From an uncultured Clostridia bacterium (GTDB lineage Bacteria > Bacillota > Clostridia > Christensenellales > Aristaeellaceae): DNA of 59,875 nucleotides. Numbering within the stretch: the stretch's first letter is position 1; each line of letters starts with the position of its first letter. Below, piece after piece: positions 32,504-38,708 of the stretch. Made by a program: the position numbers and the translations under genes. The notes beneath the pieces were generated by a model. The model saw only the letters and a program-made list of their open reading frames with translations. It searched no databases and was not told where the DNA came from. The stretch spans positions 1 to 59,875 of the forward strand of contig CAKUKM010000013.1 of assembly GCA_934663595.1 (NCBI GenBank), given 5' to 3'.

Positions 32504-33787
32504 TTATTTCGCGTTGTCCTTCAGGAACTTCACGGTCTTCTGCAGAGACGCGATCTCGGCGAAATACTTCAGATCGTCCTCGGAGAGCATCTTCTTGAAC
32601 TCTTCCAGGCTCTTCTGGTTCTGAGCGGCGTACTTCGCGATCTCGGCGTCGATCTCTTCCTCGGTCGCCTCGATGTTCTCAACCTTGCGGATCTCCTCGA
32701 TCACCAGCTGGGTGCGAACGCGCTCCTCGGCGGGCTTCTTGTACATCTCGCGCACCTGCTCGCGGGTCTGGCCGGTGTACTTGAAGTAATCGTCGAGCTT
32801 CATGCCCTGATACATCATGCGCATTTCCATATCGCGCAGCATGTTGTCGATCTGCTCCTCGATCATCGCCTGGGGAATATCGATCTCGGCGTTCTCGTCG
32901 ACCTTTTCGATCACGGCGTTTTCAAACGCGGCGTCCGCCTTGTCCTCGGCCTGCTTTTCCAGCTTCGCGCGGATCTCGGCGCGGTATTCCTCGACGTTGT
33001 TCGCGGTTTCGGAAACCTCGGTCACGAAATCGTCATCCAGCGCGGGCACTTCCTTTTCGCAGATGGAATTGACCTTGACCTTGAACACGACGGGCTTGCC
33101 GGCGAGCTCGGGCGCATGGTATTCCTCGGGGAAGGTGACCTTGACCTCGACCTCGTCGCCGACGCTCGCGCCGACGAGCTGCTCTTCAAAGCCCGGAATG
33201 AAGCTGCCGGAGCCGAGAACCAGATCGTGGCCCTTCGCGGTACCGCCGTCGAACTGCTTGTCGCCGTCGAAGCCGGCGTAGTCGATGTTCACCTGGTCGT
33301 CGAGCTTCGCGGGACGGTCGGTGATTTCAATGTAGCGGGACTGGCGCTCGCGGGCGCGCTCGATCTCGGCGCTCACGTCGTCGTCGGTCACTTCCGCAAC
33401 TTCCTTCTCAAGGCCCAGGTTCTTGTACTCGCCGAGCTTGACGTCGGGGCGGACGAACACTTCGACCGTGAAGGTGATCGGCTGGCCGCGCTTGATGTCG
33501 GACTCGGTCAGCTCCGGACGATCCACGACCGTCAGGTTGTGCTCCTGAATGGCCTCCTGATAGACCTCGGGGAACAGAATATCAAACGCTTCCTCATAGA
33601 ATACGCTCGGGCCGTAGAAGCTCTCGATGACCTTCATCGGGGCCTTGCCCTTGCGGAAGCCGGGAATCGCAAAGCGCTTCGCGTTCTTGTGATACGCGCT
33701 GACGAGCGCCTGCTCGAACTTGTCCGCGGCAACCTCAAAGCCGAGCTTCACCTTATTGGAAGAGAGTTTCTCAAAAGTAGTAGCCAT
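32504..33787 (-). CDS. tig: Trigger factor (ribosome-associated chaperone and prolyl isomerase)
   Basis: The 427-residue product binds the ribosome near L23 and shields nascent chains. It has the N-terminal ribosome-binding signature (GFRKGKAPM), a middle FKBP-type isomerase domain (about 150-245, VNIDYAGFDGDKQFDGG) and the C-terminal helical chaperone arms. AGGAGG precedes the ATG with a long 11-nt spacing. It is upstream of clpPX, the usual order in Firmicutes. Confidence 0.98.
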   Translation of the reverse strand: MATTFEKLSSNKVKLGFEVAADKFEQALVSAYHKNAKRFAIPGFRKGKAPMKVIESFYGPSVFYEEAFDILFPEVYQEAIQEHNLTVVDRPELTESDIKRGQPITFTVEVFVRPDVKLGEYKNLGLEKEVAEVTDDDVSAEIERARERQSRYIEITDRPAKLDDQVNIDYAGFDGDKQFDGGTAKGHDLVLGSGSFIPGFEEQLVGASVGDEVEVKVTFPEEYHAPELAGKPVVFKVKVNSICEKEVPALDDDFVTEVSETANNVEEYRAEIRAKLEKQAEDKADAAFENAVIEKVDENAEIDIPQAMIEEQIDNMLRDMEMRMMYQGMKLDDYFKYTGQTREQVREMYKKPAEERVRTQLVIEEIRKVENIEATEEEIDAEIAKYAAQNQKSLEEFKKMLSEDDLKYFAEIASLQKTVKFLKDNAK

Positions 33788-33843
33788 TGCTCTTTCATCC
33801 TCCTGAATGTTTCATGCATACGAATCCAACGATACACCATAGC

Positions 33844-33872
33844 AGTGTAGCACATGCGGGGCGAAATTGCAA
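33844..33872 (-). promoter_or_regulatory. Promoter of tig
   Basis: Minus-strand TTGCAA (plus 33867-33872) and TACACT (plus 33844-33849) have a 17-bp spacer. No CIRCE or CtsR-like direct repeat is seen near it. Confidence 0.75.
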
Positions 33873-33922
33873 CCGCTAAACGTAAATTCACGGGCTGGGA
33901 ATGTTAATAATTTGTTGAAGCG

Positions 33923-33951
33923 TTGACAGGAATGCCCGGGTGTGCTATAAT
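33923..33951 (+). promoter_or_regulatory. Strong promoter of rplJL
   Basis: Consensus TTGACA (33923-33928) and TATAAT (33946-33951) have a 17-bp spacer and a TGTG extension before the -10. Confidence 0.92.
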
Positions 33952-33958
33952 TCTTATT

Positions 33959-34081
33959 GGCTTGAAAAGCTCTGTGCCATAGACAGCGAGTGCGCAACGC
34001 GCATAAGATTCGCTCCGAATCGCTCGCCGAGGCGCAATGGTAGGATGAAACACCGCCCTTGCGTCTGCGCAAGGGTTTTTT
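33959..34081 (+). ncRNA. Ribosomal protein L10 leader with attenuator
   Basis: The roughly 120-nt 5' leader has a purine-rich internal region (GCCGAGGCGCAATGGTAGGATGAAAC) typical of Firmicute L10 leaders. It ends in a perfect intrinsic terminator, CCCTTGCG (34056-34063) with CGCAAGGG (34068-34075) plus TTTTTT. L10(L12)4 binding to the leader is known to favour termination and autoregulate rplJL in related bacteria. The assignment rests on position and motif, not on a covariance search. Confidence 0.85.
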
Positions 34082-34121
34082 AATTGCCGTCATACTGGAC
34101 GGGAATGTGAGGTGTTTGAAT

Positions 34122-34619
34122 ATGTCCAAGAATATTGAAAGCAAGAAAACGATCGTCGCGGGTCTGCAGGATAAGTTTAACCGCGCGAAGACGGTCGTGC
34201 TCGTTGACTATCGCGGTCTGACGGTCGCGGAAGACACCGAGCTGCGCAACCAGCTGCGCAAGGCGGGCGTGGAGTACGCGGTCATCAAGAATACGATGAT
34301 CAACCTCGCGATCGAGGGTCGCGGCGTCGACGGGATGAAGGCTCATCTCGAAGGCCCGACGGCTGTCGCGTTCTCTTACGATGACATGATCGCCCCCGCG
34401 AAGATCCTGAGCGAGTTCGCCAAGAAGTCGAAGAAGCTCACGATCAAGTGCGGCGTTTGCGACGGCGCTTACCTCGACGAGGCGGGCGTGCAGGCTCTGG
34501 CGAATCTGCCGAGCAAGGAAGTCCTCATTGCGAAGATCATGGGCAGCATGATGAGCAGCGTGTCCAAGTTCGTCTACTGCATCGAGGCGCTCCGCAAGAA
34601 GCAGGCTGGCGAGGAATAA
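34122..34619 (+). CDS. rplJ: 50S ribosomal protein L10
   Basis: The 165-residue stalk-base protein binds 23S rRNA and the L7/L12 dimers. It has the N-terminal KKTIVAGLQDKFNRAKTVVLVDYRGLTV and YAVIKNTMINLA segments of L10 and a C-terminal L12-binding helix (SSVSKFVYCIEALRKKQ). The start at 34122 follows TGAGGTG. The in-frame extension upstream lies inside the attenuator and is rejected. It is normally downstream of rplKA but here precedes rpmG-secE-nusG-rplKA. Confidence 0.98.
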   Translation: MSKNIESKKTIVAGLQDKFNRAKTVVLVDYRGLTVAEDTELRNQLRKAGVEYAVIKNTMINLAIEGRGVDGMKAHLEGPTAVAFSYDDMIAPAKILSEFAKKSKKLTIKCGVCDGAYLDEAGVQALANLPSKEVLIAKIMGSMMSSVSKFVYCIEALRKKQAGEE

Positions 34620-34694
34620 TCGCCGCTTAAGCGCGACCGCATTCGCGGCGCGAAACACATTACTTTACAATCAATCCATGAGGAGGATATCATC

Positions 34695-35066
34695 ATGAGC
34701 AATGCAGAAATCATCTCCGCGATCGAGAGCATGACGATTCTCGAGCTGGCTGACCTGGTTAAGGAAATGGAAGAGAAGTTCGGCGTGTCCGCGGCTGCGC
34801 CCGTGGTTGCCGGCGGCGCTGCCCCCGCGGCTGCTGAGGAAGCGGAAGAGAAGACCGAGTTCGACGTCGTGCTGAAGGAAGCTGGCGCGCAGAAGCTGAA
34901 GGTCATCAAGGTTGTCCGCGAAGTCAAGCCCGGCCTGGGCCTGAAGGAAGCCAAGGATCTGGTCGACAACTGCCCCTCCACCCTGGGCGAGGCGCTGCCG
35001 AAGGAAGCCGCCGAAGAGCTCAAGAAGAAGCTCGAAGAGGTTGGCGCGGTCATCGAGATCAAGTAA
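34695..35066 (+). CDS. rplL: 50S ribosomal protein L7/L12
   Basis: This 123-residue acidic stalk protein recruits translation factors. The N-terminal dimerisation domain, an Ala/Gly hinge (about 36-52) and the C-terminal factor-binding domain (EFDVVLKEAGAQKLKVIKVVRE) are all clear. AGGAGGATATCATC precedes the ATG. It is followed by a terminator rather than by rpoB, which is not in the window. Confidence 0.98.
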   Translation: MSNAEIISAIESMTILELADLVKEMEEKFGVSAAAPVVAGGAAPAAAEEAEEKTEFDVVLKEAGAQKLKVIKVVREVKPGLGLKEAKDLVDNCPSTLGEALPKEAAEELKKKLEEVGAVIEIK

Positions 35067-35080
35067 TCCCCTATGCGAGG

Positions 35081-35115
35081 CGGGCCATATACCGTTCGGG
35101 TATGTGGCCCGTTTT
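35081..35115 (+). terminator. Intrinsic terminator of rplJL
   Basis: The stem CGGGCCATATACC pairs with GGTATGTGGCCCG (one bulged G) around GTTC, followed by TTTT. It separates rplJL from the next operon. Confidence 0.85.
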
Positions 35116-35189
35116 CAGAGGCATCGCCGGGAGGGACGGTTGATCGGGCCGAATGGAATGTAAAATTCCATTGAGAGCGACTGACTCGC

Positions 35190-35218
35190 TTGCAATCGGC
35201 AGAAAACTATCCTATAAT
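35190..35218 (+). promoter_or_regulatory. Promoter of rpmG-secE-nusG-rplKA
   Basis: TTGCAA (35190-35195) and TATAAT (35213-35218) have a 17-bp spacer. The start site would give an RNA leader of about 80 nt before rpmG. Confidence 0.82.
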
Positions 35219-35306
35219 ATAATAGTCTGCCCTGAGTGTCGGGGCTACTGTTGTTGAAGGCGTTCGTCTCGCAACGCAGCAAAAAAACATACGGGAGGTG
35301 TCAAGC

Positions 35307-35468
35307 ATGGCATCGGATAAGCGAATCAAGGTGTGCCTTGCGTGCTCTGAGTGCAAGCAGCGCAACTATAATACCATGAAGAATAAGAAGAACGATCCCG
35401 ATCGTCTCGAGATGAGCAAGTATTGCCGCTTCTGCAAGAAGCACACGAGCCACAAGGAGACCAAGTAA
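35307..35468 (+). CDS. rpmG: 50S ribosomal protein L33
   Basis: The 53-residue product starts behind GGGAGGTG. It has the L33 pattern with four Cys in two CxxC pairs (CLACSEC near the N-terminus and CRFCKKH near the C-terminus), so it is the zinc-binding C+ type. NYNTMKNKKNDPDRLEMSKYC is the family core. The gene is too short for most ORF cut-offs but is unambiguous. rpmG before secE-nusG is the standard Firmicute order. Confidence 0.97.
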   Translation: MASDKRIKVCLACSECKQRNYNTMKNKKNDPDRLEMSKYCRFCKKHTSHKETK

Positions 35469-35520
35469 AGCGCTTTGCGCCCGTCGCTCTGGTCTTTCGA
35501 CACTGAAAGGATGTGTGATT

Positions 35521-35781
35521 ATGGCAAAGACGGAAGGAATCGCAAACGCCAAGCCGAGCTTCTTTAAGCGCGTTGGCAACTGGTTCTCCGGTTTGTTCAA
35601 GGGCATCGGTCGCTTCTTCATGAACATGAAGCATGAGATGAAGAAGGTTACCTGGCCCACGAAGAAGGACATGGTCAACTATTCTCTGGTTGTCTTTGCA
35701 TTCGTTGTGGTCATGCTGCTGATCATTGGCGTGTTCGACTTTGCAGCCAGCTGGCTGGTCGGCGTCATTGTCAAGCTCTAA
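35521..35781 (+). CDS. secE: Preprotein translocase subunit SecE
   Basis: An 86-residue membrane subunit of the SecYEG channel. The amphipathic segment with EMKKVTWPTKKDM and one C-terminal membrane helix (about 58-78) is the minimal SecE of Gram-positive bacteria. ATG 35521 is chosen over an in-frame GTG two codons upstream because the spacing from GAAAGG is more usual. It lies between rpmG and nusG. Confidence 0.96.
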   Translation: MAKTEGIANAKPSFFKRVGNWFSGLFKGIGRFFMNMKHEMKKVTWPTKKDMVNYSLVVFAFVVVMLLIIGVFDFAASWLVGVIVKL

Positions 35782-35796
35782 CCGAGGACAAGCAAG

Positions 35797-36339
35797 ATGG
35801 CTGAGAGCAATTCCGAAAACAAGATCGAATGGTATGTCGTGCATACCTATTCCGGCTACGAAAACAAGGTCATGAGCAGCCTGCAGAAGACGGTGGAAAA
35901 CAACGGCCTGCAGGACAAGATCGTGGACATTCGCGTGCCGGTGGAAGACGTCGTTGAAATCAAGAACGGCAAACGCCGCATTGTGCAGCGCAAGCTGCTG
36001 CCGGGCTACGTTATGGTCAAGATGCTTCTGACCAACGACACCTGGTACGTGGTGCGCAATACGCGCGGCGTAACGGGCTTCGTCGGCGCGGGCAATAAGG
36101 CTCTGCCGCTGAGCGAAACCGATTTTGCCTCCGTGTTTGATCCCGCGGCCAAGCCGGTGCGGGCCGACATTCACGTGGGCGATACCGTGCGCATACTGAC
36201 CGGACTGTTCGAGAACTTCTCCGGGCGCGTCACGTCGATCGACGAGGCGGCGCAGCGTGTGCACGTTGTAGTTCCGATGCTCAAGCGCGAAACGGACGTG
36301 GAGCTTGCGCTCGACGAGGTTTTGCTGGACGAGGAGTGA
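35797..36339 (+). CDS. nusG: Transcription termination/antitermination factor NusG
   Basis: The 180-residue product has the NGN domain (WYVVHTYSGYENKV, LLPGYVMVKM, VRNTRGVTGFVG) and a C-terminal KOW domain (GDTVRILTGLFENFSGRV). It binds RNA polymerase and affects pausing and Rho termination. It starts 15 nt after secE with a weak GAGGA ribosome site, so coupling is likely. Confidence 0.98.
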   Translation: MAESNSENKIEWYVVHTYSGYENKVMSSLQKTVENNGLQDKIVDIRVPVEDVVEIKNGKRRIVQRKLLPGYVMVKMLLTNDTWYVVRNTRGVTGFVGAGNKALPLSETDFASVFDPAAKPVRADIHVGDTVRILTGLFENFSGRVTSIDEAAQRVHVVVPMLKRETDVELALDEVLLDEE

Positions 36340-36383
36340 ATCGGAGCGACCTGCTTGTGACCCTTTCTTTGGGGTTTCAGGGA

Positions 36384-36419
36384 GTGGGAGGAGCATTTTA
36401 GCATGCTCCGCTTCACCAC
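36384..36419 (+). promoter_or_regulatory. Structured RNA motif before rplK (possible L1 site)
   Basis: GTGG (36384-36387) pairs with CCAC (36416-36419). An inner GGAGCAT/ATGCTCC stem and an asymmetric internal loop, GA opposite GCTTCA, lie between. The same outer stem and loop recur before rplA. L1 commonly represses its own rplKA mRNA by binding an rRNA-like site; that role here is an inference. Confidence 0.55.
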
Positions 36420-36443
36420 ATACATGTAGAGGAGGATACCCTT

Positions 36444-36869
36444 ATGGCAAAGAAAGTTACTGCGCTGATTAAGCTGCAGGTTCCCGCCGCCAAGGCCAAT
36501 CCCGCGCCGCCGATCGGCCCCGCGCTTGGTCAGCATGGCGTGAACATCCCCGGATTCTGCAAGGAGTTCAACGACCGCACGAAGAATCAGGCGGGCCTGA
36601 TCATCCCGGTAGTCATCACCGTCTATCAGGATCGTTCCTTCACCTTCATCACCAAGACGCCTCCTGCCGCCGTTCTGATCAAGAAGGCCTGCGGTATTGA
36701 GCACGCTTCCGGCCGTCCGAACAAGGACAAGGTTGCGAACATCACCCGCGCGCAGGTTAAGGAGATCGCGGAGCTGAAGATGCCCGATCTGAACGCTGCG
36801 AGCCTGGAAGCCGCCATGAGCATGGTCGCCGGCACCGCGCGCTCCATGGGCGTTGTCGTCGTCGACTGA
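36444..36869 (+). CDS. rplK: 50S ribosomal protein L11
   Basis: A 141-residue protein of the GTPase-associated centre. It has the N-terminal PPIGPALGQHGVNI proline-rich switch and a C-terminal rRNA-binding domain ending AGTARSMGV. AGAGGAGG precedes the ATG. It directly follows nusG, with a structured 100-nt gap that holds a stem-loop also found before rplA. Confidence 0.98.
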   Translation: MAKKVTALIKLQVPAAKANPAPPIGPALGQHGVNIPGFCKEFNDRTKNQAGLIIPVVITVYQDRSFTFITKTPPAAVLIKKACGIEHASGRPNKDKVANITRAQVKEIAELKMPDLNAASLEAAMSMVAGTARSMGVVVVD

Positions 36870-36881
36870 TCCAACAGAATC

Positions 36882-36909
36882 GTGGGAGGGACAAAACCCG
36901 CTTGACCAC
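36882..36909 (+). promoter_or_regulatory. Structured RNA motif before rplA (possible L1 site)
   Basis: GTGGGAGGG, ACAAAA, CCC and GCTTGACCAC form the same GTGG/CCAC outer stem with a GA versus GCTTGA internal loop as the motif before rplK, but with a shorter 3-bp inner stem. It ends just before the rplA ribosome site AGGAGG, so protein binding could block initiation. Confidence 0.55.
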
Positions 36910-36924
36910 AAGGAGGATGTAACC

Positions 36925-37611
36925 ATGAAAAAGGGAAAGAAATATACCGACAGCTTCAAGCTGATCGATCGCTCCAAGCAGTACGATCCGGAAGAGGCCG
37001 TTTCTCTCGTGAAGCAGACTGCCAAGGCGAAGTTTGATGAGACCGTCGAGATCTCCGTCCGTCTGGGCGTTGATCCCCGCCATGCGGATCAGCAGGTTCG
37101 CGGCGCGGTTGTTCTGCCGAACGGAACCGGCAAGAAGGTCACCGTTCTGGTCATCGCCAAGGGCGACAAGGCTGCCGAGGCGACTGCCGCGGGCGCTGAG
37201 TACGTTGGCGCTGAGGACATGATCGCGAAGATCCAGGGCGGCTGGTTCGACTTCGACGTCGTCGTTGCGACGCCCGACATGATGGGTCTGGTTGGCCGTC
37301 TGGGCCGCGTTCTGGGCCCGAAGGGCTTGATGCCGAACCCGAAGTCCGGCACCGTTTCGATGGACGTTGCGAAGGCCGTTCACGATATCAAAGCCGGTAA
37401 GGTTGAGTACCGCGTCGACAAGACCGCGATCATCCATTGCCCGGTGGGCAAGGCTTCCTTCACCGAGACCCAGCTGGCTGAGAACCTCCGCACGCTGATG
37501 GAGGCGATCATCAAGGCGAAGCCGGCGGCTGCGAAGGGCACGTATATCCGCTCCGCAGTGCTGTCTTCCACGATGGGCCCTGGTATCAAGCTCAATTCCC
37601 TGAAGTTCTAA
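36925..37611 (+). CDS. rplA: 50S ribosomal protein L1
   Basis: The 228-residue protein of the mobile L1 stalk. It contains the family motifs RLGVDPRHADQQVRG, VLGPKGLMPNPKSGTV and the RVDKTAIIHCPVGK segment. The ATG at 36925 follows AGGAGG. The longer in-frame ORF from 36853 overlaps rplK and is rejected. A terminator follows; rplJL, which normally come next, are instead upstream at 34122-35066. Confidence 0.98.
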   Translation: MKKGKKYTDSFKLIDRSKQYDPEEAVSLVKQTAKAKFDETVEISVRLGVDPRHADQQVRGAVVLPNGTGKKVTVLVIAKGDKAAEATAAGAEYVGAEDMIAKIQGGWFDFDVVVATPDMMGLVGRLGRVLGPKGLMPNPKSGTVSMDVAKAVHDIKAGKVEYRVDKTAIIHCPVGKASFTETQLAENLRTLMEAIIKAKPAAAKGTYIRSAVLSSTMGPGIKLNSLKF

Positions 37612-37624
37612 GTGAATATAAATC

Positions 37625-37653
37625 GAGCGTCGGCATTGCGCCGGCGCTCTTTT
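37625..37653 (+). terminator. Intrinsic terminator of rpmG-secE-nusG-rplKA
   Basis: A 10-bp stem, GAGCGTCGGC with GCCGGCGCTC (one G-U), is followed by TTTT. Confidence 0.82.
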
Positions 37654-37741
37654 GCGTGTCATTGGAAGCTTACGGCTCTGCGCCAAATGCCTTCCTCGTT
37701 TGCAATAAAAAAGAACCAATTTCCAATGAAATTGGCTCTCT

Positions 37742-37815
37742 TGGCAGGGGCAGTAAGATTCGAACTCACAACAAAGGTTTTGGAGACCCACGTGTTACCA
37801 TTACACCATGCCCCT
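37742..37815 (-). tRNA. tRNA-Trp (anticodon CCA)
   Basis: The 74-nt minus-strand sequence folds as a tRNA: acceptor AGGGGCA/TGCCCCT, a D arm with GTGT/ACAC and a T arm with TTCGAAT. The anticodon loop is CTCCAAA, giving CCA (Trp). The 3' CCA is encoded. The anticodon stem has a T-T mismatch at its outer pair (27-43) and a G-T next to it. In many Firmicutes tRNA-Trp sits between rpmG and secE; here it is opposite in strand at the end of that cluster. Confidence 0.95.
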
Positions 37816-37834
37816 ATGTCCTTGCAACAGAATC

Positions 37835-37863
37835 ATTATACACGATTTCAGGTAAAATGTCAA
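37835..37863 (-). promoter_or_regulatory. Consensus promoter of tRNA-Trp
   Basis: Minus-strand TTGACA (plus 37858-37863) and TATAAT (plus 37835-37840) have a 17-bp spacer, about 20 bp before the tRNA. Confidence 0.9.
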
Positions 37864-37879
37864 TACCTTTTCATCACAA

Positions 37880-37911
37880 AAATCCGCTGATTGGCGAGAA
37901 AACGCGGATTT
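37880..37911 (-). terminator. Probable terminator of the alkyltransferase-like gene
   Basis: AAATCCGC (37880-37887) pairs with GCGGATTT (37904-37911) and is followed on the minus strand by TTTTTG. The loop is long (16 nt). Confidence 0.55.
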
Positions 37912-38002
37912 GCGCTTTTCGCAGGCCGTTTGGGAAAAGACGCATCTGGGGATGTGAAGCGATACCGACCAAGCCGCCTTTCCGAATGCGCGGAAGCTCG
38001 TT

Positions 38003-38299
38003 TCAGCAATCCCACTGGAAGCGGGCGAGGTCGACGTGCTGGTCGTCCTTCAGGGAAACACCCTCGCGCGCGAGCAGAAGCGCCTGCTCTGGCCAGCCGG
38101 GGGCGAGTCGGCCCGCGTGATTCACGACGCGATGGCACGGGTAATCGCCGTACAGCTCGGCATGACTGAGTACGCGCCCGACGAGCCGCGCGTTTTTGTC
38201 CCGGCCGATGAGTCGGGCGATCTGGCCGTAGGTCGCGACCTTCCCCTCCGGAATTTCGCCGACGGCGGAGAGAATTTCATAAATCAGGCGATCGTCCAT
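38003..38299 (-). CDS. MGMT/Ogt family DNA-binding domain protein (single-domain)
   Basis: The 98-residue product is only the C-terminal DNA-binding/active-site domain of O6-alkylguanine-DNA alkyltransferases. It has the winged-helix segment (VATYGQIARLIG), RLVGRVLSHAE as the recognition helix and PCHRVVN with Cys55 at the acceptor position. Many short homologues (alkyltransferase-like proteins) have Trp in place of this Cys; here Cys is kept. It might therefore transfer alkyl groups or act as a damage-recognition protein for excision repair. The start at 38299 follows GGAGG. The in-frame extension to 38353 has no ribosome site. Confidence 0.88.
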   Translation of the reverse strand: MDDRLIYEILSAVGEIPEGKVATYGQIARLIGRDKNARLVGRVLSHAELYGDYPCHRVVNHAGRLAPGWPEQALLLAREGVSLKDDQHVDLARFQWDC

Positions 38300-38385
38300 G
38301 GGCTTCCTCCAATTGGGGCCGCAATTGCATTGGCTTCCCAAATCATTATACACCCAAACGCCGATTTCGCCTATAGAAAAAGAGC

Positions 38386-38697
38386 GAGCCGCCCCGAAAA
38401 AGGCGGCTCACCCAGCTTGTCAAAAAGTTTTGACAAGCTGGTGGACGGGGGAGCAAGCTCCCCCGCCACTACCACCCCCACCAAATCCCGCTAGGATTTC
38501 TGACGAAATCCCCGGGCGCGGGATTTGCAAGGTAGCTATTTTCTCTCCGGGAAATGGGATTTCCCTGCGATAAAATAGCCCCGCGCTCACCGCGCATGTC
38601 GCTGAGCTCGATTTTTAGTTCGAGAGGGCTTCGGCCCTCTCGAGCTCTCCGGGGGTTTTGACAGCCTGAGCGAGCCGCCTCGAAAAAGGCGGCTCGC
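38386..38697. repeat. Palindromic element of seven consecutive hairpins with matching ends
   Basis: Seven inverted repeats follow one another with little spacing. H1 GAGCCGCC/GGCGGCTC is at 38386-38409. H2, a 13-bp stem starting CAGCTTGTCAAAA, is at 38413-38440. H3 CGGGGGAGC/GCTCCCCCG is at 38446-38465. H4 AAATCCCG/CGGGATTT, with an inner GGATTTC/GAAATCC, is at 38483-38526. H5 GCTATTTT/AAAATAGC, with an inner GGGAAAT/ATTTCCC, is at 38535-38579. H6, around CGAGAGGGC-TTCG-GCCCTCTCG, is at 38604-38647. H7 GCGAGCCGCC/GGCGGCTCGC is at 38670-38697. H1 and H7 are near-identical in stem and loop. This covers the 38300-38708 gap; there is no ORF of note. Confidence 0.85.
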
Positions 38698-38708
38698 AGG
38701 AGAATTCT

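Noticed and set aside
37612..37741. Extra small gene between rplA and tRNA-Trp
   Set aside because: The short frames there lack ribosome sites and overlap the terminator and tRNA.
38386..38697. Origin of replication or DnaA-box cluster
   Set aside because: No TTATNCACA-type boxes or AT-rich unwinding region were seen among the hairpins.
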